Part shown: positions 43,501-55,500 of the stretch, piece by piece
Position numbering within the stretch: the stretch's first letter is position 1
Layout: each line of letters opens with the position of its first letter
Source: Bathymodiolus brooksi
Lineage: Eukaryota > Mollusca > Bivalvia > Mytilida > Modiolidae
Direction: 5' to 3'
Assembly: GCA_963680875.1 (NCBI GenBank)
Contig: OY804579.1
Coordinates: 12,043,506 to 12,107,505, forward strand
DNA: 64,000 bases
Made by a program: the position numbers and the translations under genes
The notes under the pieces: model-generated
Database searches by the model: none
What the model was told of the DNA's origin: nothing
The model's input: only the letters and a program-made list of their open reading frames with translations

Positions 43501-46500
43501 TGCACTAGTTTCCTCTCCCTCTGTTGTTTCGTCTAAGTTTTCGTCATCGTCCTCTTCATCATCATCGCCATCCTGCAATTGAAGTGAATTTTTATATATC
43601 TTAATAAAATACACTTTAATTAGGCAAAATAAAAAAAATATGTGTGTTTACGGTCACCCGTCCGACCCTATTTTTCAGCCGCCGACCCTAACCTTTTTTA
43701 TTGACAATTATTCGATTCTATTTTTTGCTAGCGACCCTATCAATTTTTACACAGAATTCGGATAACCATTTTTGTTGTTTAATCAGCAGCAATGTTTTAT
43801 TTATTCAACCGCTAGCTTTTTGTCGAAATTGATAGCAAAGAAGGTAGAAAAACTGCATAACTCGTCATAAAACAGCTTCAACAAATGACGGCTTACCGGA
43901 AATTTCGAAAATGAAATACCGGAATTGGTTTCCGGAACCGGGAACGACTATTTCCGGTTTTGCCGATTAAAAAAAGAAAAGAAAAAAAGAATGCAGACCG
44001 TTCGACCCTAGATTTTTTTGACATGTGTCCGTAAACACACATATTTTTTTATTTGACCTTAGTAGGGTTTTACAACATGCCCTTCCAGTTATGTGAAATA
44101 CAACTGGTCTAAAACTAAGACAAGGGCCTGGGTGGCTCAATGAGTTAGGTAGTTGGATTACCTAAAAACGCATACAAGCCTATCACCAATACGGCGTGGG
44201 TTCGCACCCGGCTTTGTATATTACAAAAAAGGGTGCACTTGACTCACAGCCACAAGTGATAAAGTTTACCAGTTGCTTGCCCATGAAAAATAGAAAAAAT
44301 CTTCTAAAAAGCCTTTCGGGATAGTTTAAGAAAATATTTTTATCACAGACTTTTTAAGACATATGTTAGTGAAACAGGTATTATTCTCTACCTAAGATAA
44401 TAGGAACTGTTGTAAATTCATGACCACCCTCCACTGTAAGAGATCTTCTTTACCTTAGTTGTTAAGAGCGTTCATTGGCTTACAATACAAGAAGTGCTCA
44501 TTTAGATTCCATCAGGGACTATGATACTTTAGCAGTCTTCGAAATTAGACTTTCGAATTTACTGGCCAGAAAACTTCAAAATTAGAATACACAGAGCTCC
44601 ATGAAAATGATGCATATTTCCTTTGCACTATTGTACTCTCTACTTCAGAAAAGATTGCTTACATGTACACTTTTAAAATTATGTTTGACACAAGTGTTTT
44701 TCAATAAACGCAGGATGCAAGTGAAATGTATATCTCTGTTTAATTTGACACGATTGTGTCATGTTTATTAATAAAATGTTGTAAATATTTTGCTTTTTGC
44801 TCGTCGACTTCAGCAGTTTTCACAGCCGTGTTGATAATGTCATCAATGATTTCTTTAACTATACTGTCACTAGACACAGATGAAACTTAGTAGCGCGCTT
44901 ATTCACGTTCGTGCTCATTTTCAACGAACGTGTTCCCAAATTTACTTTTGTTTTAGTTCTTACTTCAATCGTAACTACTCGGCCATTCTCGCTACCCTAC
45001 AAATAACCTCGTACGTAGATAGTAGAAATTCTTCTTAAATTGTTTGCCGGAAGTTAAGTTATGTTAAGCCACACAAAAATATTGTCCACGAAAATCCAAT
45101 ATGGAAGACACACTTAAGTAAAATCTAATCATGCAAAACTAATTAAAACTTTAACTTTTATCCATGAAAATAATTGAAATATAGAAAATTGTTTAAAATA
45201 TAACTTTATCAAACTTTCATGTAACGGACATGTGAAAAGTAGTGCGATTTATACGCCTAATGCATACAAGGTTATTTGTAGGGTAGCGAGAATGGCCGAG
45301 TAGTTACGATTGGTTCTTACTTATTACGTAAACAACATTTATTTGTAATATTGACCGTGATTGGATGATTTATCGTAAACATCCAATCAGATCTCTTTTG
45401 ACATCGATGCTTAGAAGGGCAAGCATTCGGTACCCCTCGGATGTATACACTATCTCCTTCGAAAAGTATAAAGGGAGGTAATTACGTGAAATTTCTCAAA
45501 GACAAAAATGTATTGTTATGTACATGACTGTACAAGTACGCTCCGAATTTGGAAAGTTTGCTTACACAGCAATATGTATGCGTAATGTGTACACTCTGAT
45601 CTGATAATACCTGCGTTTTTACTCGTTTTCATAGCGTAAAAAATGCAAATACGCAGCTTATCTGGAGTTCTGATACATGTATTTATATAGATTCTTTTGA
45701 ATTTTTTTTAGCAAAAGTTACTGGTCCGAATCAATTTTCACTGGCCGTGGGCCACTGCTAAAGTGGATGACGGCTTTAGTGTTAACAACTAAGTTACTCT
45801 TCAGTACCAATATAGTACTGTTTGTTTGTTTGTATATAGAGTTTCCTGTCTATAAATTTTCTTTTTTATTTCTTCTAAAACTTTGACCTTATTTTTTTAT
45901 AATCTCCTTTCTGTCCCCTCCCTCCATCATCCTAATCTCCAAAACTAACTTTAATCTGCTACATTTACCATAGGACTACAACATTTACAACATTTGAGAT
46001 ACTTGATAAATATTCATAAAGAAGCATGTTACCATGACAATCCATGTTTCTCCAAAAAGATGTTCCATTACCAAATACTGAGTTTTTTCCTTCAAACATT
46101 GATCAACTGGTTTTGTTTCACAAACTTTCATTATAAAACAGGTGTAAATTAAAGTCCACACACTCTACTAACTATTTCCAATTTCTAAAGTAAAACTTTC
46201 TTGATTTTCCTTTTATATTTCAACTGACACAGACAATGATATTGTACAATAAATCTTCATGAAAGGATAACAATTTATAACTGTTCTGTTTTCAATGACC
46301 TAACCATGGGTTATTGGTCACAGATGTCTTTGCAACTATATATTATTTGATCAAAATCAAATCTAAAACACTTGCAACATCAGGGTTATATAATTAATAA
46401 AGTTATTTTTGGAATAATAATTTTTTGATTAATCAAAGAAGAATCTCAACCTTTTTGTGCCTTCCATGATATCCCCCTCTGACATTCTTTAAAGTTATGA

Positions 46501-49500
46501 TGACATGAAACTTCGTCATCAGGTAGAAAATATCAAACCATGATCAATGATTTTTGTAACTATTATGTAATTATCTAATTTTCTATAATGTCCTAGAGAT
46601 GACAAATATAAAGAATTTTATAATCATTTTTGCTATAAAAACACATTTTCATGTACTTTTCATGCAATCAAATTGCATGTCATACTGTAATTAATTGAAC
46701 ACAACAAAGTAATCAATAATGATTTAATCAATTTCCAATTAGTATATTTTTACATTTAAAGGTCATGCAAAATGTATTTTTGGGAAGATAATTGATTCTG
46801 CAGTCTTCAACCTACGATGCATGTTGTTCACATGTTGAGTGCACGTGTACATCAACATGTACGTTTATACAATGTTAAGAGTCTGAAGGAAGCCAGGACC
46901 TGTGTCATAGGGCCTGATAAAAAGTAAGCATATCCATACTACAAGGCTATTTAGTAATCTGAAAAGAAACCTTGAACTTTTGGTGGCTAATAATAAAATC
47001 TTGATGTTGCTAAAGAAAAATTGTTTGTATAAGTCACTTTGGCTCATGAACACTTTCTTGTTAGTGCAAAGGTCAAATTCTTACAAGCGACACTTCACCA
47101 TGTCCTTATACATACACATACAAATAATGGAAGACGTATGACAAAAATCATTTATTTGACCTTGTGTTTAAGTTGTCATAGTCGCAGTAACTTCATTCAT
47201 ATATGAGGCACCATGCCATGCCATAATACATACAAAATATGGAGGCACCATGCCATGCCATAATACATACAAAATATGGAGGCACCATGCCATGCCATAA
47301 TACATACAAAATATGGAGGCATTATGACAAAAAAGATGGTGCACAAACCAAGATTGTGTCTACAGAGATAACACTTTGAAACCCCTTCTCCTTTTTAATG
47401 TGTGGAGGTACAAAAGAAAGCATTTTCAACAGAAATGAAATAAATAATATAGTCCTCTCAATTTTCAATGGTGTTGAGGTACAATAAAAAAAAGCCTTTT
47501 CAACAGGAGATGAAATATATAATATCTACTAACGATTAAGTGTTATGATCAGTTTGTCCATGTGGATAAAAGGAAGAAATTCATGTACCATCATCATATT
47601 TGTTATTTCAATTACCTTATCAATAAAAATTCCTCTAAGAAAATATCGTCTCATGTGTTTAACTGTAATTTACACATAATCATTTCTATTTCTATATTTA
47701 GACAATTACATCAGGAGAATTTGATAAGCTATCAGGTGAAAGATCAAAAAGCATGTTTTATTTACGGTATCTCAACTGTACATTACCCCCATTTAAAAAT
47801 TACATGTACTTTTTATCTTTTTTCAAATTAAAAATTTCTCCTAAGTAAAAATTGTGTACACTAATTATAATGTAAATTAATTATCTATTCTTAACATTAT
47901 ACTTGACGTCCTTAGTTATTGAGGGAGAGCACTTACATAGGCTATGCCTGATGTGCAATTCCATTGGATATTGTATAATTAAATTAATCTTTTTTTATTT
48001 TGTGGCTGCTATAAATGTCACCGTGTCCAAGATGTTACAGTGTAGTAATAACATGATTTATTTTATTGGACTAGTTGATGATAAACCTATCAATCATAAT
48101 ACTATAATTTGTAAGAGGGATTAAATACAAAATCCTTCAGGAATTTTTTCCCTTTGACATGAACATAATTTTAATGTAAAAGAAATTTCTTTAATCTCTA
48201 CAACAATTTAAAACTTGCATTTATCAAAGCCTTGCATAATGTCAAAACATTTAGAATGAAGGGAGAAAATCATCAGAAAGGAAAAAGATTTGTCTGCATT
48301 GCATAACACTGGACATGATTGGCCAAACAGACACAAATTAACTAGGAGTTTGAGATTGGTGAGACCTCATATCTTATCTGTATCTCACCTCCAACAGTAA
48401 AGCCCAGTATACACGATACAAGTTTTGCATCCAAGTCTCCATTCAAGAAAACTTGGATCAAGAAAACTTGAATTCAAGTTTGTGTATACACGATGCAAGA
48501 AATTTTTATGAATACACACAAGTTTTGGCGGGAGATACAACAAACAAAATGACATTTTTGGGAGAAGAGGAGGGTGCTTCCCTTTGTATTGCATTATTAT
48601 GTACAATTGTACTGCGAAGGAGATTAAGCTCCAAAAAGAGGTCAATATGGGCTCGTAAATGGCTTCGAAGGCGACCATGGGATGTATTTCTATGAAGTCT
48701 ATTAGATCTTCAATCATTTCATTAGTCCATGTAACTGTCTTTTTCCTGCATGTTGGAGTTTCATCTTTTCCCGCCATCTTTGCACAACACGTGTAGTTGT
48801 TATTATTTACATTCACAAATTGATGCTGATAAGGATTCTGTCTTCTGATTGGCCAATCTCCATCCAAGTTGAAAAAAAATAGGATGCATTTCTATTTCAT
48901 CCAAGTCCGTTCAAGTTTTTTGATTCAAGTTTCTTGTATGGTATACACGTTCAAAAAACTTGAATTCAAGAAACTTGAATGGAGACTTGGATGCAAAACT
49001 TGCATCGTGTATACCGGGCTTAAAGACACTAAATAATGAATTGCTTCATTATAATGTCATATCAAATTCATCAGCTCCCAAAGAAAATGTGGGAAACCAG
49101 AGGCTCGGCACTGAGCTGAGCCTGTGTCGCTCACCTTTCATTCTGCTTTGAGGAAACTTAATACAGAATCTTCCATAGGTGCTTCCCACCAAATATCAGT
49201 TCATTTTGTCAAAGCAGTTTCAGAGAAGAAGATTTTTAGAAATCGACCAATCTAAAACAAGAATTGCCTGTGGCAGCCATGTTTGTTAATTGATCAAAAC
49301 GAAATGAACAATTTCTATAGAGGACCTTCCATAGATGCTTCTTACCAAGTTTCGGTCCATTTGGCCAAGCTGTTTCAGAGTAGAAGATTTTTTAGAAATC
49401 GACCAATCAGAAACAAGAATTGCCTGTGGTGGCCATGTTTTTTAATGGATCGGAACGAAATGAGCAATTTTATAGAGGTCCTTCCATAAATGCTTCCTAC

Positions 49501-52500
49501 TAAGTTTCGGTTCATTTGGTAAAGTGGTTTCAGAGGAGAAGATTTTTAGAAATCCACCAATCAGAAACAAGAATTGCCTGTGGTGGCCATGTTTGTTAAC
49601 GAATCGGGACGAAATGAGCAATCGCAACAGAGGACTTTCCATAGATGTTTCCTACCAAGTTTCGGTTCATTTGGCCAAACGGTTTCAGAGGAGAAGAATC
49701 TAAAAAATCAGCCAATCAGAAACAAGAATCGCCTGTGGTGGCCATGCTTGTTAACGGATCGGGACGGAATGAGTAATCTTTATAGAGGACCTTCCATAGA
49801 TGCTTCCTACCCAGTTTCGGATCATTTGGACAAGCGGCTTCAGAGGAGAAGATTTTTTAGAAATCAACCTATCAGAAACAAGAATTGTCTGTGGTGGCCA
49901 TGTCTGTCAATGGATCGGGACGAAATGAGCACTCTTTATAAAGGACCGCCCATAGATGCTTCCTACCAAGTTTCGGTTCATTTCGCCAAGCAGTTTCAGA
50001 GGAGAAGAATTTAAAAAATCAGCCAATCAGAAACAAGATTCGCCTGTGGTGGCCATGTTTGTTATTGGATCGGGACGAAATGGGCAATCTTTACAGAGGA
50101 CCTTCCATAGATGCTTCCTACCAAGTTTCGCTTAATTTCGCCAAGCGGTATCCGAGGAGAAGATTTTTAAAAATCAGCAATATCTGTATAGAGATAACTG
50201 CATTTTGAATACAGATATCTATATTTAATCTTTGTTGTAACAGATTTTTTTAGAAATCAACCAATCAGAAACAAGAATTGCCTGTGGCGGCCATGTTTGT
50301 TAACCGATCAGGACAAAATGAGCAATCTTTATAGAGAATCTTCCATAGAAGCAGGGGTCGACTTAAGAAAAAAAATTAACTGGCCCAGAGGGCCAGTAAA
50401 ATTTTTGAACAACGGGCCCCTTCAAAATTCCACTGGCCCGATATAAAAGGGGGGATTTGCCCCCCCCCCCCCTCCCCTCCCAAGAAACTAAAGATCAAGC
50501 AATATGAACCCCATTAAAACCTTGGGTGAACTCATTTTCTCCAGAAGGATAAGCAGTTCCTGCTCCACTAGTGGCATCCGCAAATAATTAAATTGACTGT
50601 CAGTGATTTAAACATGTACATATAGTTTTTGCATTCTATGAATGAATGTTGTACTTGCTTTAAACAAGGGTAAAGTTCATGACATTTTCCCATACATGCA
50701 GTGTTTTTAATGCATTACAATTAACAGGTATGGTTAGAAGATAATCAAACAATCTACATATATAGTCAAACTTGTTATCAAATGTATATACTTTCAACCT
50801 TTGATTCATTGTTTATATTTTATTATATGTTAACTTATGTATTAACTAAATTTAATACGGCGCTCGGCCAATAATCTTCAGTAGTGAAGGACGGCCAGAA
50901 ATACCATCGTGTTATCGGTTTTCGTGCTATTATCGATTTTCAGATATAGCGATTAACATTGTTAACCCCCCATTCATATGACGATTGGAATTTTCAAAGA
51001 ATGGCTAGTTAAATATTTCTTTGTGCATAAGATTGTTTTTAAAGCCATTCTTGTATTTTAATATACTCTCGATTACCTGGCAACTTTTGTTGTCAGTAAA
51101 ATGGCGGTATCTGTTTCCGTGGCAAATAAAAACAAGGCCGATATACGGGATGGAAACGAATATAAAATCCCGAAATGGCTGGTTTTAAAATTTCATGGTT
51201 CTGGCCATCTACCAAATCATACTACATCTAAATAAAATAACAGAATGTTTGAAAATGACCACTTTCAAAATTGTGTTTACTTTTGATGTTTTTTTAGTGC
51301 TGAAACCACAATGCACTGCAAAGTGACATGTATTTTATATAAGGCACATTTCAGTCGGCTCTTTTGTTTACAAATACGATCAGTGACCCCATGATAGTTA
51401 CATGACAGGAAGAGCAGGTGTCTAAGAGGCAGACGACATAGTTAAATTTTATATAGCCCTTCTGGATTTTTTTCCAGCTACTTTATAAATGAAGTACATT
51501 TTTGGCATTACAAAAAGGATGGTTCAGTAGGTAGGTTCACTGTTTTTGGTACTTACGTCTTTAAAAGTAAACTTGATCATTTGTTACAGATGTCAGCTTT
51601 CGTATTGTTTATGTTCCATAAATAGAAACCAGAAGACACGTCAAAAATAATGTGTGCGCTGTGGAAATCAAAATAAAATGGATACCACGAAAACAGATGA
51701 CGCACGAAAACACATACCGTGACGATATAAAGAAGAAGAAGTCTCAGCGACCCCCTCTGTATAACGGCTTCCTTTTTTAGCCAAGCTTATTTATTCCTCC
51801 CCAGCGTTTTCCCGTGCATTCGACCTTTATATAATGACCCACTGTCTAACGCGACTAACGACCATGTTCTTTGTGTAAAAATCCTTCATATAACGACTAT
51901 TAGAAGATTATTATCAATAAACAAACACAGTCCAGACTTTGGAAAATTTTCCGTTTTGCCCAGCTGATGCAGCGATTGTTGCCAATATCCCTCTTGCTGA
52001 TATCGGCATGATCTACTGACCGAGTCCATACCTGTTACTAGTTTATAATAATAGATTTTTCATATTAAATGAAGTCACGATTAGCGTTATTGTGTATCCG
52101 CCATTTTTTTTTACAGGTAAGATGTTCACGTGATGATTTATTATTGTTGTTTGGTTTATTTCTTATTTATATTAAATATTTAAAATTGCTTACTATAGAA
52201 AATACCGTTTTAATCTTTCAGTTTTATAAATAAATAATCGTGATTTTGAAAATTATTGAATTATGAAGTACTGGTTCCCAGCATATATTTCTGTAAATAT
52301 TCGTTTAACGTGCGGTAACAGATCAAGGTAAACACATTGTGTGATTAGGCTATTTATAGCTTTCGGCGAGTGATTGAAGTTGAATTTTAACGTTTTGTCA
52401 GGAAATTTCATTAGTCTGTTATCAGTCGATATTGAATGACACGGAAGAAACGAAAGTTGCTGGCCCAAGTGGCCCGAGAATATCAACTGGCCCAGCGGGC

Positions 52501-55500
52501 CGATCTTTGTTCAGTTTGACTGGCCCGACCGTAAATATACTGGCCACCGGTTACGTCGACCCCTGTAGATGCTTCCCACCAAGTTTCGGCTCATTTGGCA
52601 AAGTGGTTTCAGAGGAGAAGATTTTTAGAAATCGACCAATCAGAAACAAGAATTGCCTGTGTTTGTTAATGAATCAGGACGAAATGAGCAATCTATATAG
52701 AGGACCTTCCAAGTTTCGATTCATTTGGCAAAGCGGTTTCAAAGGAAGATTTTTTTTTAGAAATCAACCAATCAGAAACAAGAATGGCCTGTGGCGTCCA
52801 TGTTTGTTAACGGATCGGGACGAAATGAGCAATCTTTATAGAGGACCTGCCATAGATGTTTCCTACCAAGTTTCGGTTCATTTGGCCAAGCGGTTTCAGA
52901 GGAGAAGATTTAAAAAAATCGGCCAATCAGAAACAAGAATTGCCTATGGCGACCATGTTTGTTGATGGATCAGGACAAAATGAGCAATCTTTAGAGAGGA
53001 CCTTCCATAGATGCTTCCTACCAAGTTTCACTTCATTTGGCTGACCGGTTTCAGAGGAGAAGATTAAAATGTGAAAAGTTAACGGACGACGGATGCCAAA
53101 AGCTCATATTGCCTTTGGTAAGGTGAGCTAAAAAACTGTGGAAGATACATGATCTAAATTTCTCCATCATGGCTAAAAACGAAATGGGTGCGCCCCCCCC
53201 CCCCCCCCACACGAAAAAACCACTATCACCATGGCTATAACAATTCAAATCGTTTAAACCTATGGCTGGTAAATACATAATTTAGTTCTTAATAGCGAAA
53301 ATATACAGTATAATTAATAAGACTAAGACATGTTATGAAAAGCTATTCTTGGAGGTATATTAAATCTCATAAAAAGTTAATTGCCAACTACTGGGTATAT
53401 TGTATTCTTAAACACATAAAAATTTGGAAGAGTGCATATAGGTGTAGTTGTAATCTTTCATGCATACAATGTAAATGAATGGCTTTCTATACAAATATAC
53501 TTTTCCAACTTTAGTTGTTTATGATATAAACCTTTTTTTATTTCTTTAACAACTCGTGAACCTTCCAAGTGTTTAAAAAAGATTAAAAATCCATTAATAT
53601 TTAAAATATTCACATGAGAAGCTTCCATTATAATTAAGTTTTCAAGAAAGAAACTTGTATATATATATATACAACCATAACATCTCATCAAAGAGGGATA
53701 ACTCTAAATATATAACATGTACAAGTAATAGTACAAAACCAGGTTGTTTCACTTCTTGTAAATACATGGCTACGCTGAGCAAAACATGATACGACCGCAT
53801 CATGTCAACAAGGGAAAGTTTATCAAGCATATATTAAAAGCAAGTAAGGGCAAAGTAATCTATTTAAAGAACATTTAAAGCATGAAAATTTAGAAATCTA
53901 ATTTTATGTATTTGATGTTGTGTTTATATATTCATACAAGAGTCCTCATCCATGTCATTGTGCTTATGTTTATCAGTAACTCCCAGCCCCCTTTACTACA
54001 AATAATGACATTTTAATGTGCATGTCTCATGATCAGGCAGGGGGTGGCTCAATGAGTTAGGTAGTTGGATTACCTAACAACTCATACAAGCCTATCACCA
54101 ATACAGCGTGGGTTCGCACCCGGCTTTGTAATTTACAAACTAGAGGCTCAGTGGGCTGCCCCCCCCCCCACTGAGCCTGTGTCGCTCACCTTTCATTCTG
54201 ATTTGAGGAAACTTATTACAGAGCCTTCCATAGGTGCTTCCCACCAAGTTTCAGTTCATTTGGCCAAGCAGTTTCAGAGAAGATTTTTAGAAATCAACCA
54301 ACCAGATACAAGAATTGCCTTTGGCAGCCATGTTTGTTAACAGATCGGGATGAAATTAGCAATCTTTATAGAGGACCTTCCATAGATGCTTCCTACCAGG
54401 TTTCGACTTAATTGGCTAAGCAGTTTCAGGGAAGAAGATTTTTAGAAATCGACCAATCTGAAACAAGAATTGCCTGTGGCAGCCATGTTTGTTAACAAAT
54501 CGGGACGAAATGAGCAATTTTTATAGATGACCTTCCATAGATGCTTCCTACCAAGTTTCGATTCATTTGGTAAAGCGGTTTCAGAGGAGAAGATTTTTTA
54601 GAAATCCACCAATCAGAAACAAGAATTGCCTGTGGTGGCCATGTTTGTTAACGAATCGGTACGAAATGAGCAATCTTCATAGAGGACTTTCCATACATGC
54701 TTTCTAACAAATTTCAGTTCATTTGGGAAAGCGGTTTCAGAGGAGAAGATTTTTTTTAGAATTCAACCAATCAGAAAAAAGAATGGCCTGTGGCAGCCAT
54801 GTTTGTTAACGGATTGGAACTAAATGAGCAACTTTTATAGATGACCTTCCATAGATGCTTCCTACCAAGTTTCGATTCATTTGGTAAAGTGGTTTCAGAG
54901 GAGAAGATTTTTAGAACTCCACCAATCAGAAACAAGAATTGCCTGTGGTGGCCATGTTTGTTAACGAATCGGTACGAAATGAGCAATCTTCATAGAGGAC
55001 TTTCCATACATGCTTTCTAACAAATTTCAGTTCATTTGGGAAAGCGGTTTCAGAGGAGAAGATTTTTTTAGAATTCAACCAATCAGAAAAAAGAATGGCC
55101 TGTGGCAGCCATGTTTGTTAACGGATTGGAACTAAATGAGCAATCTTTATAGAGGACCTTCCAAGGATGCTTCCTACCAAGTTTTGATTCATTTGGCCAG
55201 GCGGTTTCAGAGGAGAAGATTTTTTAGAAATCAACCAATCAGAAACAATAATGGCCTGTGGCGGCCATGTTTGTTAACGGATTGGCACAAAATGACCAAT
55301 CTTTATAGAGGACCTGCCATAGATGCTTCCTACCAAGTTTCGGTTCATTTGGCCAAGCGGTTTCAGAGGAGAAGATTTTTTTAAATCAGCCAATCAGAAA
55401 CAAGAATTGCCTATGGCAGCCATGTTTGTTAATGGGTCGGGACAAAATGAGCAATCTTTAGAGAGGACCTTCCATAGATACTTCCTACCAAGTTTCACTT

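Noticed and set aside
43376..43582. Plus-strand Ser/Thr-rich frame
   Set aside because: Complement of acidic exon C.
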